Shown: piece by piece, positions 36,609 to 47,086 of the stretch | Layout: the number at the start of each line of letters is the position of its first letter | Position numbering within the stretch: the stretch's first letter is position 1 | Origin: Flavobacterium aurantiibacter | GTDB lineage: Bacteria; Bacteroidota; Bacteroidia; Flavobacteriales; Flavobacteriaceae | Assembly (NCBI RefSeq): GCF_002251775.1 | Contig: NZ_NOXX01000195.1 | Location: forward strand, 1-50,433 | Reading direction: 5' to 3' | Length of the DNA stretch: 50,433 nt | Program-made: the position numbers and the translations under genes | Notes under the pieces: generated by a model | Seen by the model: the letters and a program-made list of their open reading frames with translations, nothing else | Database searches by the model: none | Told to the model about the DNA's origin: nothing

Positions 36609-37838
36609 TTATTTTAAATTAGCAAGTTTTAACTCTAAATTTTCGTAACCTCTATAAATTTGCCAATCGTCTTCGATTGTTATTTGTTCGTCAGATGTCA
36701 TTCCTGCAAGTAGTAATGCAATTCCAGCACGCAAATCTAAGGCTCTTACTACCCCTGCTTTTATCGGATTTCCACCATTAATCACTAACATATCTCCTTC
36801 TACTCGTGAAGAAACTCCAATTTTCGCTAATTCTTCTGCATAGGCATAGCGTCCGGGAAAGCGCAAATCAACAATTTTTGTCTCCCCTTGCGACATAGCT
36901 CCATAAACAGCAAACAAAGGTTGCATATCTGAATTGATTCCAGGGTAAGGACCTGTACTAATTTCAACAGGATACGGTGTTCCGCCCTTCACTATTAAGC
37001 TGGATTCACCTCGGTAAAATTTCATTCCGCTTTCGCGAAGATAAACAAGCGGCACTTCTAGGTGTTCATACGGAAAGTTCTCAATTTCAACTTCTCCGTT
37101 TGTTATAACGGAACCAATTGCCCATGTTAGTGCTTCCATATTATCTGGGATTACGGCATGACTTGTTCCTGAAAGTGTTTCAACGCCCTCGATTTCAATG
37201 CATTTCTGTCCAAAAACTTTAATTTTCGCTCCCATTTTTGATAGCATATCTATCAAGTCCATAATTTCTGGACGTATATGCGGATTAAACAATGTTGTTT
37301 TTCCCGATGCTAACGAGGCGGCAATTATAGTATTTTCAGTTGCTCCCGTACTCCTTAAGGGTAAGTGAATTTCATTTGCTTGTAAACGGCCCTTATTTGC
37401 CTTTGCACACAAATAATCGCCTTCTTCCCAGACCGTAGCTCCTAATTTTTCGAGTAGCATTACATGAAGGTCGTACTTACGTTCACCTAATTTACAACCG
37501 CCAGGCAGCGGCACCCGTCCTTCTCCATATCGTGCAGTTAATGCTCCTAAAATAAGTAGCGTATTTCTGATAGACCGCTCGTCCCAGATAAGTTGTGTTT
37601 TAATTTTCTCTTCACCAACACTAATCGTCGCCGTGTCGCTTTCTGTTTTTACAACCTTTCCTAGAGCAGTGAGCATTTTTAGGTGAATCTCAATATCTAG
37701 TAATCCATTTGGAAAATTTGTAAGATGAAGGGTGTCTTCAGTAAGTAGCGATGCCGCTAGCAAACGTAGTGAACTATTTTTCGCTCCACTTAATTTAACG
37801 TTGCCTCTTAGCCTTGTTTTTGATACAATTAATGTCAT
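36609..37838 (-). CDS. murA: MurA-like UDP-GlcNAc 1-carboxyvinyltransferase
   Basis: This enzyme transfers enolpyruvate from PEP to the 3-OH of UDP-GlcNAc. The 409 residues start with VSKTRLRGNVKLSGAKNSSL (conserved Lys-Asn) and contain the loop cysteine in LPGGCKLGERKYDLH (the PEP-reactive residue of MurA), GATENTIIAA and INSDMQPLFAVYGA. Several stretches differ from housekeeping MurA. Together with the MurB-like gene 432 bases downstream it would make UDP-MurNAc. An overall divergence and the locus context argue for a polysaccharide-specific paralogue, although I cannot see the rest of the genome. Confidence 0.9.
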   Translation of the reverse strand: MTLIVSKTRLRGNVKLSGAKNSSLRLLAASLLTEDTLHLTNFPNGLLDIEIHLKMLTALGKVVKTESDTATISVGEEKIKTQLIWDERSIRNTLLILGALTARYGEGRVPLPGGCKLGERKYDLHVMLLEKLGATVWEEGDYLCAKANKGRLQANEIHLPLRSTGATENTIIAASLASGKTTLFNPHIRPEIMDLIDMLSKMGAKIKVFGQKCIEIEGVETLSGTSHAVIPDNMEALTWAIGSVITNGEVEIENFPYEHLEVPLVYLRESGMKFYRGESSLIVKGGTPYPVEISTGPYPGINSDMQPLFAVYGAMSQGETKIVDLRFPGRYAYAEELAKIGVSSRVEGDMLVINGGNPIKAGVVRALDLRAGIALLLAGMTSDEQITIEDDWQIYRGYENLELKLANLK

Positions 37839-37930
37839 ATTGTTAGATTATTTGACCTGCAATTAGTTGCAATTTAAACACATATTTTTTTAATCTGTTA
37901 TAAATTAATACCGTAATATTAAAAATCTGA

Positions 37931-39382
37931 TTAGGTTGCACTTCTTTTTCTAAAAAGAACTGCCTTTCCCTTATTTAATAATCCCAGAAGAAAATAGTAT
38001 CCTTCGTTTCTTATCATTTTCAAATAAATAAAATTAATAATGGTGAATGCTATCGCAAAATACCAACCACTATAAGGCGGCTTCAGAAACTCAAAAGCTA
38101 CAATACTTACTAGTAATAGTATACTTGGAGTAAAGAAACTCTTTAGTTGATCTAAAATGGAAATGTTTAGCTTGTTATAGATAAGCCACATATAAGCAAA
38201 AAAGACGATATACGTTGAAATAGTAAAGCTTACGGAGAAGTAAAAAATACCGTAAAAATACCCTATGAGAAGCGGGACGATTTTTAAAAATCTCTGAAAA
38301 ACTCCCATTTTGAATTTCACTTTAGCAAAACCTTTCGCCAAGATTAACTTATCCATCAAAGCGACTTGCGGGCTTATAAGCGCTATAAAGATTAGTATTT
38401 TAAAAAACACAACACTTTGATACCACTTAACTCCCATTAAGCCTACAATAACTTCTTTTGATATAAAGTAAATACCTCCTACCAAAAAAAAATTCAGGCT
38501 GGATGCTAATTTAAAAACCCGTAAATATGTTGTATTAATTTTGTTTTCATCGTGCTGTAATGCGCTGAAAAGTGGAAACATTACTTTGCGTAAACTCTCT
38601 GTAGAATATGATTTAATTTGTGTAGAAAACGACTCCGCTCGCGTGTAAAAACCAAGTATCGTTGGAGAGAACATTTTACCGATAAATACAATTTCTATTC
38701 GATTGAATATTTGACGCATGAGGTCGTCAAAAAATACAAAACTTGAAAAACCGAGTAATCCCTTAACCTCATCGTTCGAATACTCAAGTTTAGGTTTCCA
38801 CTTAGAAGAGAACCATAGTAGCAATGTAGACATACACACGGTCGTAATTTGCTGAAAAGCAAGACTATACACGCCAAAATCTAGATAAGCAGCGGTAACA
38901 CCTACTGCACCACCGAGCATTGTAGCTAGAACATCTCTAATATTTAAACTTCTAAGATCTAATCTTTTCATTAAGATCGCGGAATGCACTTTCCCCAATG
39001 CGGCAATCGGTGGAATTACCGCTAATAAAAACAATAAGTTCGTAACTTTCTCTTGATCGTAAAAATCACCAATAAAGGGAGCGGCTAAAACAATTAGGCC
39101 GCTAAAAAACAGACTTATAAGAAGGTTTATATAAAATATAGAAGAATACGTAATGTCTTTAGTATCTTGCTTTTGAATTAATCCTTGCGTAAATCCAACA
39201 TCTATAAATACTTGCGTTATAGATACAAAAACCATGGCCATCGCAATAGTACCGAATTCGGCTGGGGATAAAAGTCGTGCTAAGACAATTGAAATAAAGA
39301 ACGTAACAAACTGACGTGTAAACGAGCCTCCCAAATCCCAGATGAGACCAACTTTCGACTTCTTATGCAAGTTCGTTTCCAT
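37931..39382 (-). CDS. wzx: Wzx-type oligosaccharide flippase (MOP superfamily)
   Basis: A 483-residue inner-membrane protein with about twelve to fourteen hydrophobic segments. The N-terminus ([36 protein letters not shown]) is typical of the WzxC/TuaB-type flippases that move undecaprenyl-linked repeat units to the periplasmic face. It starts directly where the acyltransferase gene ends, and a 92-base gap follows before murA. No other flippase is present in the window. Confidence 0.92.
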   Translation of the reverse strand: METNLHKKSKVGLIWDLGGSFTRQFVTFFISIVLARLLSPAEFGTIAMAMVFVSITQVFIDVGFTQGLIQKQDTKDITYSSIFYINLLISLFFSGLIVLAAPFIGDFYDQEKVTNLLFLLAVIPPIAALGKVHSAILMKRLDLRSLNIRDVLATMLGGAVGVTAAYLDFGVYSLAFQQITTVCMSTLLLWFSSKWKPKLEYSNDEVKGLLGFSSFVFFDDLMRQIFNRIEIVFIGKMFSPTILGFYTRAESFSTQIKSYSTESLRKVMFPLFSALQHDENKINTTYLRVFKLASSLNFFLVGGIYFISKEVIVGLMGVKWYQSVVFFKILIFIALISPQVALMDKLILAKGFAKVKFKMGVFQRFLKIVPLLIGYFYGIFYFSVSFTISTYIVFFAYMWLIYNKLNISILDQLKSFFTPSILLLVSIVAFEFLKPPYSGWYFAIAFTIINFIYLKMIRNEGYYFLLGLLNKGKAVLFRKRSAT

Positions 39383-41338
39383 CTACTGTAATTTTTGCAT
39401 TTTTAAGACTTTAAGAATTTCGTCTTTCAATAATTGAGTACCATCATAACTTAGATGGTCATCATCGTAATACAAAATTTTTCTGCCGTTACTAACGAGT
39501 GCGCTATCGGATTTTCTATACGTTCGATAAATATCCACGACCACTACATTTTTATATTTTTCATTTATTCTAAAAATAGTAGCATTTGCTTTTAGAACCG
39601 CTTCAGAATCCAACAGAGGTAGATACCCCGGACCTAAACTTTTAGGTTTAAATTTTAAGTATGAAAGGTATTGCGCTGAATTTCTATCGCCAATAATGTC
39701 GATTACCGGCGGCTGGTTTAAAATAACAACTTTGATTCCAATCGTTTTGGTGTAATTTAATAGAGCATAAAAATCGCTCCACTTCTCGTCGTCCATGGAA
39801 TCCCATCGACAGGAAATCACTAAAAAATCAGGTTTCCACAGTTTTAGTGATTGTAAAAAATTATTTGCATAAGCGGATCTTTGTTCGGCTGAAAAACCTT
39901 TATTGCCTTTTTGTTGACTTTCTCCTATCTTAAAAAAAGGCGGATTTCCAACAGCTGTGTAAAAACTTATGGAAACACCAAGTTCGTTTGCTATGTCGTG
40001 AAGTGTTTTTCCCCACATCGCGCCATGAGAATCGCCTAACACAATTATTTTCGGAGTCGAACTAGAATCTCCAAAGATGATTCCTCCCTTTTTATAGGCT
40101 TCTTTAAATTTATTATCTCGTTCGGGTGCGAACACCCCTAAACGTTTGGTCTTATTTTCGTCTGAAACAGGCGCAATTTTTGGCGTGATGTCGTACTGTA
40201 AACCATAAAAAACCACTTGATCAAAATCTGATTTATATTCCTTAACTACTCCGTAATTTAAAAAAGCGGCTATCGAAACGTTCGCAATCAAGAGTACTAG
40301 TACAAATTGTATTCCTTTTGCCGATGTTCTTGTTTTTGTTTCGATAAAATAGTAGGAAATTAAAGAGAAAAGGATGGTGAGAGCTAACGCAGAAATTATT
40401 GCAGTTTCCTCTGCAATTTGGAATTTCAAGTGCGATTTAAGTAAAACAATAATAGGCCAATGCCATAAGTAAAGAGAATAAGAGAGTTTTCCGATATAGA
40501 CCATGGGAGTTGTGCTTAAAATACGCCCTAATCCGTGATCTGATTTAGCAAATAATATAATCAAAACTGTTCCTAAAACGGGAAAAAATGAAACTATACT
40601 TATTCCACCGGCTGTTGTTAAAAAGTAAGAGGACAAGATAAAGAGTAAGCCCGCTATTGCTAACAGGTTAGAAATAGCTGGTCGAATTTTTTCGGAATCA
40701 ATTGAAACGGTTGCTAAAATACCCCCGAAAGCCAATTCCCAAGCTCTGCTCGGCAACATGTAAAAAGTTAAATCTGGATTAAAATAATATCCAAAAGTGT
40801 AGAGAACTAAACTAAAAAGTATGACAGCAGCAATACCTTTTCGAGTTGAAAAATTATACTTGTGAAGCAAAAACAAGAAAAGCGGGAAAACAATATAAAA
40901 TTGTTCTTCCAAAGAAAGTGACCATGCATGTAAAAAGGAGGACGACTCTGCTTTATTTCCCCAATAATCACCTAAACTAAAGTACGCATGAAAGTTTGCG
41001 TAAGAGAAGATGGCTGATAAAGCGTCTTTCACTAGGTAAACTAGATCGCCTTTAAAAATGAGCAATGGAAAAACAAGGAGTACAACAAGAACTAAAAACA
41101 ACAACGCCGGCATGATCCGTTTAACGCGACGTATCCAAAATTCCTTAAATGAAAAACTTCCTTTTTGAATATCCTTTAATAATAAAGAAGTGATTAGATA
41201 TCCCGAAATAACAAAAAACACATCTACGCCATAAAAACCGCCCGCAATAGCTGAAAAGCCCAAGTGAAAAAAAATCACTGGAAGTACCGCGATTGTTCGT
41301 AATCCGTCAATTTCCGGTCTATAGCGAAGTGAACTCAT
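39383..41338 (-). CDS. OafA-like acyltransferase-3 fused to SGNH domain
   Basis: This membrane O-acyltransferase is predicted to add acetyl or another acyl group to the polysaccharide from the periplasmic side. The 651 residues comprise an AT3 membrane domain (EIDGLRTIAVLPVIFFHLGF, GVDVFFVISGYLITSLLL; about ten segments to residue 380) and a C-terminal periplasmic SGNH hydrolase-like domain with LGDSHGAMWG and the Asp-His pair in YDDDHLSYDGT. The length is normal for this fusion. The acceptor sugar cannot be told. Confidence 0.92.
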   Translation of the reverse strand: MSSLRYRPEIDGLRTIAVLPVIFFHLGFSAIAGGFYGVDVFFVISGYLITSLLLKDIQKGSFSFKEFWIRRVKRIMPALLFLVLVVLLVFPLLIFKGDLVYLVKDALSAIFSYANFHAYFSLGDYWGNKAESSSFLHAWSLSLEEQFYIVFPLFLFLLHKYNFSTRKGIAAVILFSLVLYTFGYYFNPDLTFYMLPSRAWELAFGGILATVSIDSEKIRPAISNLLAIAGLLFILSSYFLTTAGGISIVSFFPVLGTVLIILFAKSDHGLGRILSTTPMVYIGKLSYSLYLWHWPIIVLLKSHLKFQIAEETAIISALALTILFSLISYYFIETKTRTSAKGIQFVLVLLIANVSIAAFLNYGVVKEYKSDFDQVVFYGLQYDITPKIAPVSDENKTKRLGVFAPERDNKFKEAYKKGGIIFGDSSSTPKIIVLGDSHGAMWGKTLHDIANELGVSISFYTAVGNPPFFKIGESQQKGNKGFSAEQRSAYANNFLQSLKLWKPDFLVISCRWDSMDDEKWSDFYALLNYTKTIGIKVVILNQPPVIDIIGDRNSAQYLSYLKFKPKSLGPGYLPLLDSEAVLKANATIFRINEKYKNVVVVDIYRTYRKSDSALVSNGRKILYYDDDHLSYDGTQLLKDEILKVLKMQKLQ

Positions 41339-41349
41339 TTAGATGTAAT

Positions 41350-42360
41350 CTAATTTTGAATTTGGTAATACTGCTTGTACCAGTCAACAAAGTGCTTCAC
41401 TCCTACTTTCACTGGAGTCGAAGGCTTATATTGATAATCTGTTTCTAAATCAGAAGAATCAGCCCATGTTTTCTCGACATCGCCAGGTTGCATCGGCAAG
41501 AAATTTTTCTCTGCTTCTATTCCCGTTATTTCTTCCAAAGCACTTATAAAGTCCATTAACTGAACTGGACTGCCGTTTCCAATATTATAAATTTTGTAGA
41601 GCTGATTATCCGACCGTTCTTTTATAAGTGTGGCAACTACTCCAGCGACAATATCGTCGATGTAAGTAAAATCTCTAGATAGCGCACCGTTGTTAAATAC
41701 ATTAATAGGGTTCCCTTTCAAAATTGCATCTGTAAATAGAAACATCGCCATATCTGGTCTTCCCCAAGGTCCATAAACCGTGAAGAATCGTAAGCCAATT
41801 GTTTCTATTTTAAATAAATGCGAGTAGGTATGTGCAATAAGCTCGTTAGCTTTTTTAGAAGCGGCATACAAACTTATGGGATGATCGACATTGTTCGTTG
41901 TCTTGAAAGGAACTTCGTCACTGTTACCGTAAACACTTGAACTACTGGCGTAAACCAACTTCCGAACGTTATGCTTCCTCATAGATTCGAGTAAATTAAC
42001 GAACCCAACGATGTTGCTTTCTACGTAAACCTGCGGAGCTTCCAGGCTGTATCGCACCCCTGCCTGAGCTGCGAGATTACAAACAATATCGAATTCCAAT
42101 TCGAAAACTTTATCCAAGGCGACGGCATCTTCCAAACCAATTTTTATAAATAGAAGTCTGTCCGAATAAATAGTACTATTTATCAACTGATTATCTAAAA
42201 CATTTTCAATACCGAGTTGTTTCAATCGATCGTACTTCAAAGAAGTTTGGTAATAATCATTGATATTATCTAATCCAACTACCTGATGACCTAAGTCGAG
42301 TAATTGCTTACATAAATGAAAACCAATAAATCCAGCGGCACCAGTTACTAATATTCTCAT
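41350..42360 (-). CDS. NAD-dependent sugar epimerase, CapI-like (UDP-glucuronate 4-epimerase)
   Basis: A 336-residue extended SDR: TGAAGFIG cofactor loop, LAAQAGVRYSLEAPQVYVES (signature of the UDP-GlcA 4-epimerase subgroup), catalytic SSSSVYG with Tyr-x3-Lys in SLYAASKKANE, and FFTVYGPWGRPDMA. The predicted reaction is UDP-GlcA to UDP-GalA. The substrate would come from the Ugd enzyme encoded two genes upstream. The start overlaps the stop of rfbB by one base. Confidence 0.9.
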   Translation of the reverse strand: MRILVTGAAGFIGFHLCKQLLDLGHQVVGLDNINDYYQTSLKYDRLKQLGIENVLDNQLINSTIYSDRLLFIKIGLEDAVALDKVFELEFDIVCNLAAQAGVRYSLEAPQVYVESNIVGFVNLLESMRKHNVRKLVYASSSSVYGNSDEVPFKTTNNVDHPISLYAASKKANELIAHTYSHLFKIETIGLRFFTVYGPWGRPDMAMFLFTDAILKGNPINVFNNGALSRDFTYIDDIVAGVVATLIKERSDNQLYKIYNIGNGSPVQLMDFISALEEITGIEAEKNFLPMQPGDVEKTWADSSDLETDYQYKPSTPVKVGVKHFVDWYKQYYQIQN

Positions 42361-43385
42361 TATTTACTTTTTACTTGTTCTAACCACAATCGATTCGACA
42401 AATACCAATCAATTGTTTTGCTAAGTCCTTCTTCAAAAGTTACCGAAGGTTTCCAACCCAACTCGGCATTTATTTTTGATGCATCTATTGCATATCGAAA
42501 ATCGTGACCAGGTCGATCTGTAACGAACGTAATTAATTTCTCAGAAGTTCCTTCTGGATTTCCTAATTTTTGGTCGACTTGCTTACACAACAAACGAACA
42601 AGATCGATATTTTTCCATTCGTTAAACCCACCAATATTATAGGTTTCGGAAATTTTTCCCTTATGAAAGATGGTATCGATTGCAATAGCATGGTCGATTA
42701 CGTACAACCAATCACGGGTGTAATTTCCGTCGCCATAAACGGGTAAACTTTTTTTGTCTAAGCAATTTTGAATGAAAAGCGGAATTAACTTTTCCGGAAA
42801 TTGATTAGGCCCGTAATTATTAGAGCAATTTGATATTACATAAGGCATCTTATACGTTTCGCCGTAAGCTCGAACGAAGTGATCGGAACTAGCTTTTGAA
42901 GCCGAGTATGGTGAATTCGGATCATAGGCTGTTTCTTCTGTAAAAAATCCAGACTCGCCAAGAGTTCCATATACCTCGTCTGTACTGATGTGATAAAACA
43001 GCTTATTGGTAAAATCAGTACCCCAATGTTTTTTTGCTGTATGTAAGAGGTTTACGGTTCCAACAACATTCGTTGTAACAAATGCTAATGGATCGGTAAT
43101 GGATCGGTCAACGTGAGATTCAGCTGCAAGATGAATTACGGAATCGAAGTTGTATTCCGAAAACAATTGTTCTAAAACCTCAGCATTTCGAATATCTGCA
43201 ACCAGAAGTTTATAATTGGACATCTGTTCGATGTCTTCTAAATTCGCAGGATTCCCCGCGTAAGTTAGCGCGTCTAAATTATAAATATTGTAATGAGGAT
43301 ATTTTGTGACAAATAATCTTACTACATGCGAACCGATAAAGCCGCAACCTCCAGTAATGAGTATGTTTCTTTTATTAGCTTCCAA
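42360..43385 (-). CDS. rfbB: dTDP-glucose 4,6-dehydratase
   Basis: An extended SDR that makes dTDP-4-keto-6-deoxyglucose: [28 protein letters not shown], the catalytic [10 protein letters not shown], Tyr-x3-Lys in [12 protein letters not shown] and [17 protein letters not shown]. No ATG precedes the conserved N-terminus. I chose TTG 43385 ([13 protein letters not shown]), which overlaps the ugd end by 11 bases; TTG 43412 is a longer alternative. None of rfbA, rfbC or rfbD is in the window, so they must be elsewhere if dTDP-rhamnose is the product. Confidence 0.93.
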   Translation of the reverse strand: MEANKRNILITGGCGFIGSHVVRLFVTKYPHYNIYNLDALTYAGNPANLEDIEQMSNYKLLVADIRNAEVLEQLFSEYNFDSVIHLAAESHVDRSITDPLAFVTTNVVGTVNLLHTAKKHWGTDFTNKLFYHISTDEVYGTLGESGFFTEETAYDPNSPYSASKASSDHFVRAYGETYKMPYVISNCSNNYGPNQFPEKLIPLFIQNCLDKKSLPVYGDGNYTRDWLYVIDHAIAIDTIFHKGKISETYNIGGFNEWKNIDLVRLLCKQVDQKLGNPEGTSEKLITFVTDRPGHDFRYAIDASKINAELGWKPSVTFEEGLSKTIDWYLSNRLWLEQVKSK

Positions 43386-44766
43386 TGGCAAAATATTTAA
43401 AGCCAAATTCAATCAATTCATGTTTCGACAAGATGTTTCGTCCATCAAATACAAAAGCGGGTTTAGTAACTTGCTTGTATATTGTTGCCCAATCGTATGT
43501 TTTAAACTCATCCCATTCTGTTAGAACGGCAATCGCGTGCGCAGCTTCAAAAAGATTGTCGGTGTTTTTGTACACATGTACGCGATTTGCTATCACATCG
43601 GCATCTAAATCAGTATATAACGTTAAATCTGATTTTATCTGCTTTTCAGATACTTGCGGGTCATAAATAGCTAATTCTGCCTGTTCTTGAAGCAATAAAT
43701 TTGCAACATAAATTGCCGCTGACTCGCGCGTATCGTTTGTGTCTTTTTTGAATGCCCAACCTAGGAAAATAATTTTCTTTCCTGAGATGGTATTATAAAG
43801 TTCGCGAACAATTTTTTTAGCGAATCGGTTCTTTTGGTGATCATTCATCAAAATCACCTGCTCCCAATAATCGGCTACTTCTGCTAAACCGTATGAACGA
43901 GCGATGTAAACGAGATTGAGTATATCTTTTTGGAAACATGATCCACCAAAACCTACGGAAGCACTTAAAAACTTAGGACCAATTCTCGAATCCATCCCAA
44001 TAGCACGTGCTACTTCCGAAACATTTGCACCTGTTTTTTCACATAGTTCAGAAATGGAGTTAATCGAAGAAACGCGCTGTGCTAAAAAAGCATTTGCTGT
44101 AAGTTTAGATAGCTCGGAGGACCATAAATTAGTAGTTAGAATTTTTTCTGCAGGAACCCACGACGCATATACATCAACGAGCGCTTGAATCGCAATCTTA
44201 CCTTCCGGAGTTTGCTCACCACCTATTAAAACGCGATCAGGCTGTAATAAATCGGCTACAGCAGTTCCTTCGGCTAGAAACTCGGGATTTGATAGTACTT
44301 GAAATTGCACCCCGTTTCCAGTATTGTCTAGAATACTTTTTATAGCTTCTGCTGTTCTAACAGGAAGTGTCGATTTTTCGACAACAATTTTATTAGTAGT
44401 ACTAACCGCAGCAATTTGACGTGCACAAAGTTCTATATATTTTAAATCAGCCGCTTGACCTTTACCAGATCCATAGGTTTTTGTTGGTGTATTTACTGAA
44501 ATAAAAATCATTTCAGCTTTTGAAATCGCTTCTTCAACTTGCGTGGAAAAGAATAAATTTCGCCCGCGAGCTTCTTCTACAATTTTATCTAATCCAGGCT
44601 CATAAACGGGAAGTTTAGACAAGTCGGCATCATTCCAAGCATCGATTCGAGCCGCATTTAAATCTACGACCGTAACGTTTACCTCCGGGCACTTTGCCGC
44701 TATCACAGCCATCGTAGGACCTCCAACGTATCCTGCACCTATACAACAAATGTTCTTAATTTTCAT
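43375..44766 (-). CDS. ugd: UDP-glucose 6-dehydrogenase (animal-like long form)
   Basis: An NAD-dependent four-electron oxidation of UDP-Glc to UDP-GlcA. The 463 residues show [48 protein letters not shown], the catalytic cysteine in [10 protein letters not shown], and the C-terminal UDP-binding domain ([16 protein letters not shown]). The sequence pattern is closer to eukaryotic UGDH than to the short bacterial type. It lies 2 bases after the tviB-like gene; both are nucleotide-sugar dehydrogenases with different predicted substrates. Confidence 0.94.
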   Translation of the reverse strand: MKIKNICCIGAGYVGGPTMAVIAAKCPEVNVTVVDLNAARIDAWNDADLSKLPVYEPGLDKIVEEARGRNLFFSTQVEEAISKAEMIFISVNTPTKTYGSGKGQAADLKYIELCARQIAAVSTTNKIVVEKSTLPVRTAEAIKSILDNTGNGVQFQVLSNPEFLAEGTAVADLLQPDRVLIGGEQTPEGKIAIQALVDVYASWVPAEKILTTNLWSSELSKLTANAFLAQRVSSINSISELCEKTGANVSEVARAIGMDSRIGPKFLSASVGFGGSCFQKDILNLVYIARSYGLAEVADYWEQVILMNDHQKNRFAKKIVRELYNTISGKKIIFLGWAFKKDTNDTRESAAIYVANLLLQEQAELAIYDPQVSEKQIKSDLTLYTDLDADVIANRVHVYKNTDNLFEAAHAIAVLTEWDEFKTYDWATIYKQVTKPAFVFDGRNILSKHELIEFGFKYFAIGS

Positions 44767-44768
44767 AT

Positions 44769-46040
44769 TTATAATCTTGCGTCTGCTTTAGTTCCGAGAA
44801 TTCCCTTTACGTCGTAAATTACACCGTGTTCAGCTACTATATTTTTTAAGTCTAAATTTGTAAATTCTGCATGAGCAACTCCAAGTACAGCCGCATCGTA
44901 ACGCGTTTCAGGAATTGATTTTTGGATCGTATACCCATATTCGTGTTTTACCTCATCACTATCTGCCCAAGGATCGTATATATCAAGCTGGATTCCGTAG
45001 TCTTCGAGTGCAGCTAAGACATCAACAATTCTGGTATTTCTTACATCTGGGCAATTTTCTTTGAAGGTTATACCAAGAATCAGAACTTTTGCTGTTTTAA
45101 TCGTGATCCCTTTTTTAATCATAAGCTTCACTACCTGCGAGGCAACATATTCGCCCATGCTATCGTTTAAACGTCGGCCAGCTAGTATAATCTCCGGATG
45201 ATAACCCACTTCCTGAGCTTTTTGTGCTAAATAATACGGATCTACTCCAATGCAATGTCCGCCAACTAAGCCGGGCTTAAAAGGAAGAAAGTTCCATTTT
45301 GTCCCTGCTGCTTCTAAGACATCGTGCGTGTTGATGCCCAACAAATTGAATATTTTAGCTAACTCATTAACGAATGCGATGTTAATATCTCGCTGCGAAT
45401 TTTCTATTACTTTGGCCGCTTCGGCAACTTTAATGGTTGGGGCTAAATGCGTACCAGCTGTGATAACGCTTTTGTAAAGGTCATCAACAATCTTACCGAT
45501 TTCGGGAGTCGAACCCGCGGTTACTTTTAGAATTTTTTCAACCGTATGTTCCTTGTCACCAGGATTTATACGCTCCGGACTGTATCCTGCAAAAAAATCG
45601 ACATTAAACTTTAGTCCGCTGATTCGTTCTAAAACCGGAACGCATTCGTCTTCAGTAACCCCAGGATATACCGTGGATTCGTAAATTACGATATCGCCTC
45701 TTTTAAGAACTTTACCAACGGTTTCCGAAGACTTATATAGCGGAGTTAAATCTGGGCGGTTACTTTTATCAACAGGCGTTGGAACCGTGACTATGAAAAC
45801 TGTACAGTCTTGAATATCAGCAAGATCTGCCGAACAATATAAACCGCTACCTGCATGACTCTTGGCAACCAGAACTTTTTTAAGTAATTCTTGCTCGACC
45901 TCTAATGTTTTATCTATACCCGAATTCAACTCCTCAACTCGAGATGTATTGATATCAAATCCAATTACGTTATATTTCGTGGCGAATAGTCTCGCTAAGG
46001 GTAAACCTACGTAGCCAAGACCAATTACTGCTAATTTCAT
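44769..46040 (-). CDS. tviB: UDP-N-acetylhexosamine 6-dehydrogenase (TviB/WbpO-like)
   Basis: This dehydrogenase oxidises the C6 of a UDP-HexNAc to the uronate. The 423 residues contain [57 protein letters not shown], the catalytic cysteine in [15 protein letters not shown] and [12 protein letters not shown]. This is the TviB/WbpO pattern, usually paired with a TviC-like epimerase, which is encoded 1 base upstream in the transcript. The pair should give UDP-GalNAcA, whose carboxyl the AsnB-type enzyme could amidate. Confidence 0.92.
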   Translation of the reverse strand: MKLAVIGLGYVGLPLARLFATKYNVIGFDINTSRVEELNSGIDKTLEVEQELLKKVLVAKSHAGSGLYCSADLADIQDCTVFIVTVPTPVDKSNRPDLTPLYKSSETVGKVLKRGDIVIYESTVYPGVTEDECVPVLERISGLKFNVDFFAGYSPERINPGDKEHTVEKILKVTAGSTPEIGKIVDDLYKSVITAGTHLAPTIKVAEAAKVIENSQRDINIAFVNELAKIFNLLGINTHDVLEAAGTKWNFLPFKPGLVGGHCIGVDPYYLAQKAQEVGYHPEIILAGRRLNDSMGEYVASQVVKLMIKKGITIKTAKVLILGITFKENCPDVRNTRIVDVLAALEDYGIQLDIYDPWADSDEVKHEYGYTIQKSIPETRYDAAVLGVAHAEFTNLDLKNIVAEHGVIYDVKGILGTKADARL

Positions 46041-46041
46041 A

Positions 46042-47022
46042 CTATTTTAAGTTTTCCCAATACCAGTCTACAGCAATAGCCAAACCTTGTTGCAACGAAT
46101 ATTTGGGATTGTAATTTAATAATTGTTTTGCTTTATCGATGCTTGCGAGCGAATGAGGAATATCGCCAGCTCGATTTGGTCCATGAATAACTTCTACTTC
46201 GCCAATCTTTGAATCTTTCTTCGCAAGCTCATGCTTTAAATAATGCACCAGATCATTTAGCGTTGTTCTGTCGCCGAATGCTGTGTTATATACCGTATTT
46301 ACAGCAGCAGGATTATTGGTTGTAATTGCAAGCTCATTCATTTGAACCACGTTATCCACGTAGGTGAAATCGCGGCTGAAATTTCCATCACCGTTTATAA
46401 CAGGACTCTCGTGCTTCATAAACTGCATAACAAATTTTGGAATCACCGCTGCATAAGCTCCATTCGGGTCTTGCCGGCGACCAAAAACGTTGAAATAGCG
46501 CAAGCCCACGGTTTCAATTCCATATGTTCTGCTAAAAATATCGGCGTAAAGCTCATTAACGTACTTTGTTATCGCGTAAGGAGAAAGCGGTTTGCCGATC
46601 TTATCTTCGACTTTGGGAAGCGCCTCCGAATCACCGTAGGTCGATGAACTTGCGGCGTAAACAAATCGTTTAACTCCCGCATCGCGCGCAGCCACTAACA
46701 TATTTACAAATCCGCCAACATTTACATCGTTGCTGGTAATCGGATCATTAATCGAACGTGGAACAGACCCTAATGCAGCCTGATGCAAGACGTAGTCGCA
46801 ACCAGCAACTGCTTTCTTACAATCATCCAAACTGCGAATATCGCCTTCGATAAATTTAAAAAGGGGATTCTCTATAAATCCGTCAAGATTTTTTTTGTGC
46901 CCAGTTGCTAAGTTATCCAGGCAAACGACCGGATACCCTTTCGATAGAAAATACTCACATAAATTGGAGCCTATAAAACCAGCGCCACCCGTCACCAAAA
47001 TTCTTGGTAGGTTAGTAGACAT
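46042..47022 (-). CDS. tviC: UDP-N-acetylhexosamine(uronate) 4-epimerase (TviC/WbpP-like)
   Basis: A 326-residue extended [18 protein letters not shown], the subgroup-specific [28 protein letters not shown], Tyr-x3-Lys in [14 protein letters not shown] and [20 protein letters not shown]. The pattern is that of WbpP/TviC, which interconvert UDP-GlcNAc(A) and UDP-GalNAc(A). It begins a tight group (tviC-tviB-ugd-rfbB-capI) and has its own TATATTTG promoter element 30 bases upstream. Confidence 0.92.
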   Translation of the reverse strand: MSTNLPRILVTGGAGFIGSNLCEYFLSKGYPVVCLDNLATGHKKNLDGFIENPLFKFIEGDIRSLDDCKKAVAGCDYVLHQAALGSVPRSINDPITSNDVNVGGFVNMLVAARDAGVKRFVYAASSSTYGDSEALPKVEDKIGKPLSPYAITKYVNELYADIFSRTYGIETVGLRYFNVFGRRQDPNGAYAAVIPKFVMQFMKHESPVINGDGNFSRDFTYVDNVVQMNELAITTNNPAAVNTVYNTAFGDRTTLNDLVHYLKHELAKKDSKIGEVEVIHGPNRAGDIPHSLASIDKAKQLLNYNPKYSLQQGLAIAVDWYWENLK

Positions 47023-47051
47023 AGATTTCGGATTTTAATTTTTTTTCAGCG

Positions 47052-47059
47052 CAAATATA
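47052..47059 (-). promoter_or_regulatory. TAnnTTTG -7 element upstream of tviC
   Basis: TATATTTG on the minus strand in the 64-base gap between wzc copy 2 and tviC, 29 bases before the ATG. Exact consensus; no clear -33 element. Confidence 0.45.
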
Positions 47060-47086
47060 ATCTATTAAAATTAAGAAGGTTTTAAC

